Shown: positions 1 to 10,800 of the stretch, in pieces
Position numbering within the stretch: position 1 is the stretch's first letter
Layout of the letters: every line of letters starts with the position of its first letter
Origin: Podospora comata
Taxonomy: Eukaryota > Ascomycota > Sordariomycetes > Sordariales > Podosporaceae
DNA length: 64,000 nucleotides
Assembly (NCBI GenBank): GCA_017354895.1
Contig: CP071495.1
Location: 355,001-419,000 of the forward strand
Direction: 5' to 3'
Program-made: the position numbers and the translations under genes
Notes under the pieces: generated by a model
The model's database searches: none
The model's input: the letters and a program-made list of their open reading frames with translations, nothing else
Told to the model about the DNA's origin: nothing

Positions 1-851
1 TGAAAAACTCCTCGTAAAAGTCCATCAGCATCTCTCGATGGTGGGAAAAGACAAAACAGGCAATGGAAGTCACCTCTGCGGCAACAATGTAAGGGACCGC
101 TTCCAAGAAGCCAGATTCGCTCATGGAAAGCTGTCTGACCGCCCGTTCTCTGTCCCTGGCCGATTCTTCCTCGGCCCCATCCAAGATTCCCAGCATGACG
201 TTCCACCGGGATCGAGCAGTGAGCTGGCACATCATTTCATATCTGATGAAACCCCTTCTCAGCCGGACTCGCTCAGCGGCGGAGGGGGTGGTGGCGCAAT
301 TTTTCCGCGGAACAACTACAAAATGTATCTCGTCTCTCAGCCAGTTCATGTAGTAGAAAACATGCCGGTCAATCGTTTTCATTCGCTTCAGAAAACGATG
401 CAGGGTGCCCAGAGTAGGTCGGTCATACCGAGGCAAGGTCAAAAGCGGGCGGGCAAGGTCCTGGTTGAAACATATCGAGATGAACTGGCGCTGAATCTGG
501 CGGACCCTGAGCATCCACTCTGGGTAAGTAATTTTGCCATTCTCAGTCTTGAACTTGGACCAGGAACTATCGAGTTCTGTTAGCATAGATGCTGACGCAC
601 AGAACAGCTTAGCTATGCTGGTCACATACCCTTTCTTCATGGAAAGACAGATAGGTGCGGATTCATAGAGGACCAGATCCAAGTAAGTGTCGCCCAGCTG
701 GGCTTTGATGCGATGTTTGATCTGTGCCTCAGATGCCTGGTAAAGAATCAAGATGGCGCGGCAGGACGACATGATCGAGATCAGGTCTGCGGGTTCTAGC
801 TGGAGAAAGATGATTGCCGCGATTTCAACCGGCAGTTTGTTCCATCCCATC
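1..851 (-). CDS. F-box-like protein, partial at the window edge
   Basis: The minus strand is open from ATG at 851-849 to the window start once one intron (577-629, 53 bp, GTATGT donor, AACAG acceptor) is removed, so the 3' end is missing. The N-terminus reads MGWNKLPVEIAAIIFLQLEP, the LPxEI..IFxxL pattern that opens fungal F-box domains. The family role would be a substrate receptor in an SCF ubiquitin ligase, but no partner-binding repeat is seen in the rest, which is helical and charged. About 265 residues are visible. The plus-strand ORF at 38-583 is the antisense of exon 2. The F-box call rests on the first 40 residues only; the protein is otherwise hypothetical. Confidence 0.7.
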
Positions 852-1366
852 TTGTTTGCCGTGATTCTTTGCCAACTACACGATACTGTGAAGGGGAGTT
901 GTCAAGGGTGAAAGTAAGAAGTATGTGTTGTGTTGAGGACAATGAGGACTCTTTGAACATCAAGAGGGGAATGTGCCAGGTTTATAGATGACACTAGAGA
1001 AGCGAAGCTACCTCAGGTAGGCTGCAAGATACCAAAGGCTTGGCATGCAGTGGTTACCACAAATAGCCGGCTGTCATTTTGAGTCTCCAAAAACTGTGCA
1101 CCAGCTGAGCCATTGACGCCAATAAACAAAGCAGCTGTACATCTTATACAAGAACAGAACACAATTAGGCATTAAATTACCTAGATAGAGTAAGCAGTAT
1201 AAACTTGCGCCTGCCCCTGGTCCAAAGCTTGATCTAAAAATTTGGTCATGGACTTTGAGGTACATAATCACTACCCAGCCAACATGTCGCCTGAACAAAC
1301 AAGAGAACAACGCATCTCTAGCCAAAACCACCATCCTGGCCCCCAGCACCTTCCATCAAACTCATA
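852..1366. other. Intergenic; no gene seen
   Basis: Short ORFs on both strands have no recognisable domain or splice structure. This should contain the promoter of the F-box-like gene to its left and the 3' flank of the decayed gene to its right. Confidence 0.5.
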
Positions 1367-3246
1367 TCACTCCAAAGATTCCTTTTTAGTCGGTACGTTG
1401 GAGATCTTGCAGATGGAAATTGTCTGCGCTCCTTGCCGTACCAATCTGGGTAGATGGAACACGCCGGTTGCTTTCAGCCAACCCGCGTCCCTGTCAAAGT
1501 CGAAGTAACCAATATGGCTGTTCTTATCAACCACGTTTGGATACCCGCCCACGTCGCTGCAGACAAATTGGAAGTAAACGCGGTTGGGGTCCCGAGGCTT
1601 CGGGGGTATGCGTCGCAGAAAGAACGCGTGCCCCTTGGGAGAGTTTGGCTTCATTTTGACCAAGGGCGTAGTTTCAGTGGTGGATGACGTGTTGGCCATC
1701 ATCTGCTGCCTCTTAGCCCTGGCAGCTTGAACGCCCCAGGGATCAGAGATGTTTCCCACCTCTCTCTTCTGTCCCACCATTGGCGAAAAGACTGGCGGGC
1801 TTGTTTTCTTTGGCCTCGTCCTCGATTTTGACCTTGCTGCTGCTGGAAAGATCGGTGCCCCAATTTCTTGAGGTTGACAGACCGATTGCCGAGTCATCAT
1901 CGTCAAGACGCCTGCCACCACCGTGGAAGTAGCTGGGGCCCAGGGCATCGTTCTCCTCATCGGAGTCACCTGGGTCGCTGTACTCGCTGTGCTTCGGCTG
2001 CTCCTCCCGCCTTGACATCCCGCCTTGACATCCCGAGCAGCATTGTCCCTTCAATCACCTCCAAAATGAAACGATGCCTTCACTCCATGCGCGCTCGACG
2101 GCGTTGGAAAAATGCTGATCATCATCGCTTCCTCCTTTTCGGCGGCTGCGTCGTAGTCGGCTAACTCCTTGCTTGTAGCTTTCACAACATATTTTCCTGG
2201 CAGGTTTGACAAACCCAGCATGGCTCGGGAGGCCTCCTGTTCATGTTGGCGAAAAGCAGACAGCAGCCGGTGATACCCTGGGATCCGGCGGTTCCACGCC
2301 GCTTGTTTGGCTGCCTCCTGCTCAGCTTGTTCCTGTCGCCTCTTGGCCGCCTCAAGTTCCTTCTCCCTTTGAGCCGCCTCTTTGAGTAGCTTAATCTCAA
2401 AGCCGATCTGGTCACGGTCATTGTCGCGACCAATGACAACAACCCGCTTATCAGATTCCTTCGTTATCAGCCCTGGATACTTCGACACCATGCTTTCAGG
2501 AAACCTTTTCTCGAGGTCCTATTTGCCGAGTATGAGTGTATTGACGGGCTTCTTGTTTTCCATCCGGGGAATGATGCTGCCGTCATCGATGGTGCCCTCC
2601 CAGCCCAAAAAGGCGACATGTTTGGTCGGATGCAGTATAGGCCCTGGAATTGTCCTGATAGCCTAGGTGAGCTCGCTTTTGATGTCAGTGTACCATGTCG
2701 GAATACAAGCGCTTCCTTGGTCTTGGTAGGATCCGGCGCTTTCCATGGCTGTCCAAGAAGCATTTCTTTACAAATCGTCGCGGGTGGTGATTCGCTTCCA
2801 TGACCATGTTACCATTGAGTTTGGCGCACAGTCCATCATACAGAAGCTCGAACGCGGCGTCATAGTCGGCACGCAGTCGGTCTCGCACACAGGACATGGT
2901 CGGGTCCAGTTCTTTGCACTGCGAGTTTTTACTAGTTGCCCGCTACCGAACTCGGGTGAGAGAGGCGACTACTCACTTTACCGGCCTTTACTGTGTCTTC
3001 CGAAGTCTTTCTGAGATTGGCAAGAAGATCACCTTTCTTGAATTTGATTCCGTAAAACTCCAGTTGAGTCGATAGCAATTTTTGGTGATCTTTGGTCAAG
3101 TGCTCCTGATAGAACTCGGACAGCGAGTGAAAAGTAGCTTCTCCAAGGCAGTTTCGTTGAGAAATGCGACGCCGTCATTTCTAAAGATGTCGTGGTAGCT
3201 ATCGCTGTTGTTCGGCCATGTTATGTACTCGGCGCCGTAAGTAAAA
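1367..3246 (-). pseudogene. Decayed gene of an unnamed fungal protein family
   Basis: Conserved-looking protein stretches appear in order on the minus strand but in changing frames. Near 3230-3160 is WPNNSDSYHDIFRNDG; at 3150-3000 a helical segment; then a plausible intron of about 57 bp ending just before 2910; at 2900-2760 NGNMVMEANHHP; near 2640-2550 HVAFLGWEGTIDDGSI; a Lys/Glu coiled coil near 2400-2290; and at 1580-1450 the segment RVYFQFVCSDVGGYPN followed by IGYFDFD. From memory this order matches a common, functionally unnamed family in sordariomycetes. At least five frame changes and two in-frame stops break it. One frame change comes from a 13-bp tandem duplication of gccttgacatcc(c) near 2010-2035. 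A run of sequencing errors is an alternative but less likely given the stops. The 5' end was not found. Confidence 0.6.
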
Positions 3247-3629
3247 CCTGAACAAGGGGCAGGTTTATGGGGCGATGACGGTTGTATCCCCCCTCACGAA
3301 CGGTGTTTTTCTTTCTGGTCCAGACATGGTTGCGAGCGTGTTGTTTTTGAAAAATGGAAGCCCAGTTCGCTCGAGTCGTGGTCGAGGTCTGGTCGCAGCA
3401 GGGATTGGAAAGTTCACAACAAGATCAACAAGGGACAGTGCGCGCGAACCATCAGAAATAAAATGAACCATCCCTTACGACTCAAACTCTTCTATTTGCA
3501 TTCTCAAGTCCGCAGCTATATTTTCAACCCATCAAACAAAACACTGCATTGCACGACTTCTTCCCCCTTCCGAATCGATTCTTGTCACCCCAATAACGAC
3601 CACCAAAATACCTTGCCTTCACAATTCTC
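3247..3629. other. Spacer between decayed gene and orphan gene
   Basis: A minus-strand ORF at 3265-3471 (68 aa) is open but has no recognisable motif. It could be the lost N-terminus of the neighbouring pseudogene or chance. Nothing else is seen. Confidence 0.35.
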
Positions 3630-4760
3630 TCAGTTGGAAGTCGTCCAGTCAAGGATGTGCTCATATTCCTTCTGTCCCTCGCTGACAACACCATCCCGCT
3701 TGACATGGGTCTTCTGCTCGAGATGGAAGCATCCCCTCTGAAGCCCCTCGGTGCAAAGAGGTAGCAGCTCAGAAGTCTCCATGTTGCAGTACATGCCCTC
3801 AACAAGAGACACGAAGTCGGGGCCGAAAGACGTCTCACTCTCGCAAAGCTCCGAGGCCTTGTGGAAGGGCGAGTTGGAGATGACGAGACGAGGGTCGAGC
3901 TTGCGGACGGTGCGCTTCTTGATGATCTGGCGACCGGCAATGACAACGGAGCTGGAGTCGCCCGAGGTGTAGTCGGTCTCAACCCACTTGCTGCCGTCAA
4001 AGTTGTTAGGGTCGAAGACTCCATCGTCAATGGTAATCTCAGCGGGGGTGGTGGTGTTGGTGTCGTCACGCTTCCACCACTCGGTGACCTCAGCATCGCC
4101 CCAGTTCTTGTAGGCACGGAAACCGGGGTAGCCGCACTTGGAGCGGGGATTGGGGTCGCCCGATACCCAGTTATCGTTGGTGTGGAAGCTGGGCCAGTGG
4201 ACCATGATCATGCCGGCTTTGACGCCATGAGAGTGGTCCCGGTCAACCCAAGTGCAGCGAGGTTGGGTATTAGCAACCTGTTCAGTCGAAAGCATTGTCA
4301 GAAAATGATTAGTCGCTGAGAGATGGAGAAAGACAGGAGGACGTACCCAGTAGTTGCTGTAATACCACTTTTGCCCGCAGTACGAACCGATGTCGCCCAC
4401 CCAGCCATACTTTTGCTCGTCAACCCAGGTGGCAGACATATAAGGGATGCAGATACCATCGGCCGTGGCCTCAATGGTGGCAAAGGCAGCTTGCTGGCGG
4501 TTTGAGCCCTGGTCGACCTTGATGTCGACAAAGCCACCGTTGGAGATGAACTTTCCGTTGCTCCACCCAATGCGCTCCTGGTTCTGGTTGAAGACGTGAA
4601 CCTTGTACACACCACCCTCGGGGTTTTCAAGACCACCTGAGGATGCGAGACCGGTCGAGACACGCACAACGCACGAGTTGGACTGCTTTTTGGGGAAGTT
4701 GTCCATGGAAAATTGGAGGATGCCGAGCAGGCCGGAGATGACGCCAATAACTTTGGACAT
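3630..4760 (-). CDS. Conserved-looking hypothetical protein, 353 aa
   Basis: The ORF starts at ATG 4760-4758 and stops at 3630. Positions 4278-4346 have a GTACGT donor, a CTAATC branch-like site and a GAACAG acceptor. This 69-bp stretch is a multiple of three, so it stays open if retained. Removing it joins YYSNYW to VANTQPRCTW and gives 353 residues. The protein has a short hydrophobic N-terminus (IGVISGLLGILQF), many Trp, Tyr and Gly residues and scattered cysteines; a secreted or membrane-tethered beta-rich protein is possible but no clear signal cleavage site follows. No named domain was recognised. The gene is intact and GC-rich, in contrast with the decayed genes on both sides. Function unknown. 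Confidence 0.8.
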   Translation of the reverse strand: MSKVIGVISGLLGILQFSMDNFPKKQSNSCVVRVSTGLASSGGLENPEGGVYKVHVFNQNQERIGWSNGKFISNGGFVDIKVDQGSNRQQAAFATIEATADGICIPYMSATWVDEQKYGWVGDIGSYCGQKWYYSNYWVRPPVFLHLSATNHFLTMLSTEQVANTQPRCTWVDRDHSHGVKAGMIMVHWPSFHTNDNWVSGDPNPRSKCGYPGFRAYKNWGDAEVTEWWKRDDTNTTTPAEITIDDGVFDPNNFDGSKWVETDYTSGDSSSVVIAGRQIIKKRTVRKLDPRLVISNSPFHKASELCESETSFGPDFVSLVEGMYCNMETSELLPLCTEGLQRGCFHLEQKTHVKRDGVVSEGQKEYEHILDWTTSN

Positions 4761-5963
4761 TTTGGTGGTGGTGGGCGATGGATGTTGAGACTGATGGTGA
4801 TGAAGGAAACTCTAGTTGAGGAGGACAGGATTGCCCTTATATACTTTCATCGGCATTGACCTCATCTTCTTGCAGTCTTGATTCGGCCTCGGTCAAAATT
4901 GTACAAGAGCCAAAGGTGGATACGCTAGGTACTCGTCGAGACAGTAGTGCTATTGTCATCATCATCAAGGTCTCAGACGAAGCGAGGCCCTCCGTGGAGA
5001 ATCTGGGTTGTTTACCTTACCATCTGCCTTGAGTCTACGGGACTTTAGATTGAATTGGTCCGGTGTCACAACACCAATCCCCGCCATTCTGCCTCACCTA
5101 ACCATGTGTCTGCACCTGTTTGTCGGGAGCCGGCAAGGAATTCTAAATTGCAAGCATGTCGCTGACAATGCCACTGCAGAGAAGCCTAGCTGAGTGGTGC
5201 ATATGGTGGGGATAAATGTACCTAAAGAGCTTATACTTCTAGAGTATTTGTCACAACTCACGAGCGACATGCAGAGATCTGGAGCCGAGTCAGATCCCAG
5301 AGTAAGCTGACAAGCTAAACATTCTTTCTCCACAACATAAGCACCCGAACAAATATCCACTGCAGGCAACCACAATGGAAAATCAAAGTCTGCTGTGCCA
5401 AGCTATGCATCTCTTGCAACTCGGGAGCCTGCTGAAGATCAAACTTGCGTAACAACAGGTTTGTACTTTTGGTCGAGGTTCTAGACTGGGGTGGGTGCCC
5501 CTGAATGCCAAGGTGGTGGTGAAAACGCATTCTGCCGTGATCCACCTTGATTTCTACGTTGTGGAACAAAACAGACCTGTGATTTTTTGAGACCTTTGAA
5601 CTTCGAAGCAACATCACCGAGGACGTGTCTTGCCAAACACTGCAAAAAGTTAAAATAAAATAAAATAAAAACTTAACAGATGCTTTGTGAAACCCTCCCT
5701 AGGTAGGCGGTTGTTCCTTCAATCGTCTGGCTTTTCCATGGACCCCCAACTCCCATACAACTTCAGAGCTTTCCGATACAGAAATCCGTGAATCCGTTTG
5801 CACTGTGAAGTTCCCGGCTAAAACGTCGGGATTGGGCGCGTCCCGGTTCTCCTTTTTTCCTTCTTTTTTCTTTCTTTTTTCACTTGTTTTTTTTTCCCAA
5901 CGCGTCTCACTTTCTCTCCGACAACATCTCTCGCTATCCCTCGGCTCTGTTGCCCTTTGGTCA
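4761..5963. other. Intergenic; pyrimidine-rich tract
   Basis: No gene is supported. A T/C-rich tract lies at about 5847-5900, as is usual in fungal promoters, just upstream of the 2-oxoglutarate oxygenase relic. Minus-strand ORFs at 5094-5617 have no domain signature. Confidence 0.5.
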
Positions 5964-6392
5964 TGGCCTCAAGATGCACGCCATACAAGCCCGATCTAAA
6001 GGCACTCAACAAAGCCAAAAATCGAGGGCGTTATCCAGCAACCGCTCAAGAGAGAAGACTTCAAGAAGCTTTTATCCTGCGGTCGAGCCGCCCTCTAAGG
6101 GAAGGGGAGCACCACCCTTGTCGACAAAGATGTCCGCCACACCATCCAACTGGACGCAGAACAATTCGAGCTCGGAGAAGGAACGTGGCATGTTTGGAAC
6201 ATTGGTCCTGTCCCTTCCTTCTTACCATCAAGGTGGAGATGTGATTTTACGACATGCAGGGCGTAAAATGGTCTACGACTCTTCAACGGATTCTGTTTCG
6301 TGGGCCACGTGGTACTCCTATATGAGACACGAGATCAGGCCCGTTGAGAAGGGTACGCGCTGGGTCCTCACGTTCAATCTCTGCACCCAGCC
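5964..6392 (+). pseudogene. 2-oxoglutarate/Fe(II) oxygenase (P4Hc-type) relic
   Basis: Two frames carry family sequence. At about 6047-6190 one frame reads DFKKLLSCGRAAL, an in-frame stop, then VDKDVRHTIQLDAEQFEL. At about 6186-6392 another reads GMFGTLVLSLPSYHQGGDV, then WYSYMRHEIRPVEKG and RWVLTFNL. This is the order of a common fungal protein carrying a prolyl-4-hydroxylase-like domain: GTL..LPS..GG, the W-x-D/H.xHE iron-binding region, and the Y/R..LTYNL end. The middle that normally carries the first iron ligands is missing, and sequence ends where the family A LTR begins. It cannot make a working enzyme. The change of frame suggests decay before or alongside the LTR insertion. Confidence 0.6.
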
Positions 6393-6764
6393 TATCACCA
6401 ATAGGTTAGCGGGGCACACCACTGTTCAATCATTAGCACGGAAGCAACAACCAGTAAGGATTGGATCACGTGTGGATCGGTGATCCAACATAAGGCTCAC
6501 AGGATCGCAGTAGTGATCCTGGTAAGACTAGGAGGGGATCACTAGGGGACCAGAGTGATTCAGGAAATATATACGGAGGAACTAGGTACCTCATAGATAG
6601 TTCTGCAATATTCAATACAAGTCACATTCGTTGGTATCAAGACTACTGTGACTGAGACAAGCCATGGTTGTGCACTGTTTAGCTACACCGAACTAGTTAT
6701 TAAGAAGTACCTTCAACAGAGTACCCCCTTCAAAGGTTCTGGATAGGGGTTTATTACTGTAACA
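6393..6764 (+). repeat. Solo LTR, family A (old copy)
   Basis: This copy shares with 10411-10800 the block around cggaggaact, the gacaagccat block and the terminal ctggataggggtt. It is about 372 bp and more diverged than the 10411 copy. No clear target duplication was found. It ends the oxygenase relic. It is an LTR fossil without internal coding sequence. Confidence 0.6.
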
Positions 6765-8389
6765 TCCTGCAGACCTAACGATGTTTTATTATATTCATGA
6801 CTTCCGTTCCACACGGCACCGTTCACTTATCCGAGCTCCCATATCCTGTGCCGTGAAGAGGCCCATCTAGCGAGACAGTTTCTCTTAAGTACGTGAAAGG
6901 CTTATCCAAGACTCTCATCTCACTGACGATAATATATATTACGCTATAGTAAGATGATATGGAGGGTCTTATCTTCCGTTTTCAGACTTCGGTGTTGACG
7001 CGCTCCTCCCCGCCATATTCCGTCCTTGCTACTAGCCGGGTCGCTACAGAAGAAAGAGGGAACGGGAATCCCCAGGAGCAAATGAATGGCCTGAATCTTT
7101 CCATGCTGGCACGCTCAAGATCGGATATAGCAGGGGTCGATCGGCGGAGTCTATATGAGTGGAAAATAAATCCTCTACATGGTGAGTGAAGGCTTTGGAT
7201 GCGCGTTCCGCTCCCTGTCTTGCTCTCGCTTAGCTTCCTTCGTTCCTTCCTTCCTTCGCTGAGTCTCTTTTTATCAGATTCACATTCAGGCCCATCTCTT
7301 ATCGCGCTCTTCCTCCTTTATCATCCCAAAACTTCAGTAACAGTCGGCGAGCAAGTGGTGCACCCTCCACTTCGGTTCCCAGGCTTGCTGTTGAGATCCC
7401 TCCTTGCCCAGTGAAAAGTACCATAATTGATACTTGTACGGAATTTTCTCCTCCAGTCCAATAGATGACTTATGCTGACCTGGCCAAAGTTGCCACATTT
7501 GCTGACCATTGCCTTGGCAGACCGGGTGTCTGTTCCAGGACGGCTCGCCTCTTGAAGTGATACCTCTGTTGCATGCCGAGCGGGGCAGCCTTAAATGCCA
7601 TTAAATCCTATCTCTCATCCTGTCTAACTTTATGAACCATCTTACACCAGTCAACTCTCCAACAGCTTGACGTTTACGAGATAAATGAACAAGAGAGCTT
7701 GTAAGAAAGGTACGCAATAAACTAGAATATCCGCTAACCGGTACTCCTAGGAGATATTACACCAACATAGCACAGTCGGGGGGGTATGTTTATCTCGGCA
7801 TGTGATCTAGCTATATATTGACGACTACTGAACAGACTTGAATTCATGGTCCCCTTCGCCTCTTGGCCCTCCTGGCCCTCCTGGCTCTCATCCTGGCTCT
7901 CCTGTGTGTCTCGATGGTTCAACTTCCGTTGTTTGTCTTCGGAAGACTCGGCCACACGCGAAGCCAAGAGTTTTGGGGCGTGAGGGGAAGCCATGTTTGT
8001 ACTCACAACTTGGAATTAAGGTATTAACCTTTGTGATACCGGCAGGCGGGAAAGTCCCGCAGAGATATATCGGTCGGGTTCTCCTTGAATCTGTATAGCT
8101 GTAAATAAACAAAAAGGTCACACCTCTGCTCAGTATCTCGTGTTTATTCATGGTAACCACTGCGGAAGTACCCGAACTTTTCCAGCCTCCTCCAGCCAAT
8201 GGCGGACATATTGGTCCACCGCGTCCCAATATAGCTCCCAAGCACTTTGTAAATCGTTCACCCAGGTCAAATCGTTCAATAGGACATTCATCGAAAGCAG
8301 ACAAATCAGCTCAGGAAATCCCGGACCTCTCTTGGAAACAGCACTCAAGCAAGCCTCCAGTCGAGTCATTCGGAACGTTGGCCCCCTCC
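6765..8389. other. Long spacer; no intact gene
   Basis: A CT-rich stretch lies near 7210-7275. A minus-strand ORF at 8148-8402 (84 aa) reads like protein (repeated W, L, E residues) but has no start context, no partner exon and no recognised domain. The upstream part of the decayed APH gene may reach back to about 8150, though it could not be read with confidence. Otherwise nothing is seen. Confidence 0.4.
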
Positions 8390-9119
8390 GGGGTCGGTGC
8401 ACGAACCACTTTCTATCGATGAGAAAACAATGGAGGTCGGCTGCCTATCCGCAGAACATATAAACGGCGGGTAAGCACTCTCCAAAGAACAGAGAAGAAT
8501 ATTTTTACAACCAACGACAAGGGGAAAACCGAGAAATCGTCGCCTTGCATCCGAACAGTGCAGACTGGCTACGGCATGTTGGGTGCTGAAAACTGCTCTA
8601 GCCCACACCGTCATTGAAGATAGAGTCCGAGGCCCATTTCCGCTATGTCATCTTGACCTCCATTTCGGTAACCTTCTCTCCGATGAAGAATACAATCTGA
8701 CCGGAGTCCTTGATTGGAGCAAGGCGCAGGCGGCCCCACTTGAACAGTTGTCTGTCTGTCCAGAACTCGTCATTTTCCCTGGGCTATCTGAGGAGGAGAA
8801 TCAATCGATCGTGGAGTTCAAGAAGCTTGTTATACAGTTTGTGAAGGAAATGGAGAACGACAAAGCGAAGGAGGAAGAGAAGGGCGAAAGAAAGACGCCG
8901 CCCTTGGGTCAGCAGCAGGGGAACATGAAGCAGAGTCAGCATCTTACACCACTTTCCACCTACATGGCCTCTGAAAGTGCCGAACTCATGCATCGTCAAT
9001 ACATGGCTTCACCCAAGGGAAGCCTTTGGGCTGCGAAGAGGGTTGCGAAGCTCATCTACGGGGAGCATATTATTTGGGAACAGCTTAGAGAGGTATATGG
9101 TTGCATGCCGCTTCTCTAA
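8390..9119 (+). pseudogene. Decayed APH-type phosphotransferase gene
   Basis: Pieces of the fungal aminoglycoside-phosphotransferase-like family are read in order. Near 8395-8470 is VHEPLSIDEKTMEVGCLSAE; near 8485-8570 EEYFYNQRQGENREIVALHP; and from 8583 in another frame ALAHTVIED followed by FPLCHLDLHFGN. That last is the HxDxxxxN catalytic loop, and LTGVLDWSKA then supplies the metal-binding Asp. The C-terminal part stays open to 9119. Frame changes and stops in the N-terminal half, and the lack of an ATP-binding lobe, mark it as broken. An intact member of the same broad family lies at 26041-27312. The two differ too much to be a recent duplication by eye. Confidence 0.65.
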
Positions 9120-9909
9120 GACTAGTGATGTTGTCATACCTACCTTACTCTTCGTAGCAAACTCTTATCTCGCAAGGTCCGCGCTCTACGATGGGTTGCT
9201 TGTCTGCTATCGTTTGTGACTATGCCCCTATGGATATACAAGCTTGGAAGCTATCAGGCTTGACCGACGTTTTTCTAAACTACCTAGGTACTTATTTCCT
9301 TTCTTTTCCATCTTGGAGACAGTACATGTCTTTCTGAATACGAGATCAACATCGGCATTATCCATCAAACAAATAGACTATAAATGGCAGCTAAAATCAT
9401 TCTGAGACGATTACTGAAAATTAGGCCCTGCAAATGAGAGTTGGCCCAATCCAATCCGGCAAATATCGAACGTTAATTGGTGATTAGATCATAAACCCTC
9501 AATCTTCATATTGAGACTAGAAGTCCACCGATGTTCGTCAAACACGGTTATAAAGTTCCGGCCCCTGGGAAGGCCTATCGCAAGCTTCTCGATTGAATGA
9601 GCGGCGGCAGTGGCATAAATCACCTTTGATGTAGGTACTTATGTTTGTTCTTACGCCAGACTCTTAAGGTACCGTTTACAGTGTTCGCAATATGATAAAC
9701 GAGGGTATGATACGTCAAGCTACAAATCCATGCCCGCCGCTGCCGTTTCGCACAGGGGAAAGTTGAACAATGTTACACAGTATTCCAGAGAAAGGTCTGA
9801 TATTGTACTGCTAAGAATGCTGCTGATACCAAACACTCCGAATAAGACCAGGGCAGTCCAAAAAGCTGCAGGCATCAAAACAGCTACCTACGCCACTGTT
9901 CTCTGCTCG
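9120..9909. other. Intergenic; no gene seen
   Basis: Mixed-composition sequence with only short ORFs. It ends at the first family A LTR of the repeat cluster. Confidence 0.45.
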
Positions 9910-10263
9910 TGTCACAGACCAACCATATAGCAAGGCAGAGTGGAGACTGCAGCAGGCCGTGGGGACCAATCAAGTAAGATACAACGGTGGGGCTGCAGGA
10001 CAGAGGGGCGCTTACCTCTTAGCAGTGGTGAGCGGGAGCGCCAGGCTCACCTGGAGGATTGAGGTCTGTATATACGGAGGAACTGGCTGGTATTAATAGA
10101 CAGTTCCGCAGTATGTAATATAAGTCACAATCGTTGGTATTTAGACTGTTGTGATTGAGACAAGCCATATGTTGTACACTGTTTAGCTGTACCGAACCAG
10201 GATTGTTCAGAAGTACCTTCAACTAGTATCCCTTTCAGAGGTTCTGGATAGGGGTTCGTCACA
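9910..10263 (+). repeat. Solo LTR, family A
   Basis: It begins TGTCAC and ends GTTCGTCACA, the same ends as the 10411-10800 copy. The right-hand 200 bp are very similar to that copy and the left part is diverged. About 354 bp. The flanking 5-mers (gctcg and taccg) do not match, so an intact target duplication is not seen. LTR fossil. Confidence 0.65.
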
Positions 10264-10410
10264 TACCGACGCTAGTATTTATAGTAAAACCGAGTTTATA
10301 ATAATAAGCCTTTCTCTAAAGCCTAAATATCAAGAAAAATAAAATATATAAGGGTAGCAACGACCCTCCTGGCAGATAACCGCCCAACGCTTTTACTTTA
10401 CGGACGCTAG

Positions 10411-10800
10411 TGTCACGGCTTGACACTTAGTGGGGCGCGGGCGCACCACGGACCAATCATTAGTACAGGAGCAAGGACCAATCAGAACAGGATCATTAGG
10501 ATCGAGGATCGATCCAGAAAAGTCAATCCCAAAAGGGACAGTATCGATAGGATCGAGGGTCGAGTCTATCGATCCAGGACAGTGCCAGGCTTGGCACCAG
10601 GTCTATATATACGGAGGAACTGGCTGGTGTAGATAGACAGTTCCGCAGTATGCAATACGAGTCACAATCGTTGGTATCTTAGCTATTGTGATTGAGACAA
10701 GCCATTTGTTGTACACTGTTTAGCTGTACCGAACCAGGATTGTTCAGAAGTGCCTTCGACCAGTATCCCTTTCAGAGGTTCTGGATAGGGGTTCGTCACA
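10411..10800 (+). repeat. Solo LTR, family A, with 5-bp target duplication
   Basis: This 390-bp sequence begins TGTCAC and ends GTCACA, and is flanked on both sides by GCTAG (10406-10410 and 10801-10805). TG...CA ends plus a perfect 5-bp duplication are the hallmark of an LTR retrotransposon insertion reduced to one LTR by recombination. It is not visibly RIP-mutated although it lies in AT-rich RIP sequence, so it is relatively young. Whether the parent was Ty1/copia or Ty3/gypsy cannot be told from the LTR. Confidence 0.85.

Noticed and set aside
38-583. 181-codon plus-strand ORF
   Set aside because: Antisense to exon 2 of the F-box-like gene, which has the splice sites and protein-like sequence.
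8148-8402. 84-codon minus-strand ORF that reads like protein
   Set aside because: No partner exon and no domain; it overlaps what is probably the lost N-terminal half of the decayed APH gene on the other strand.
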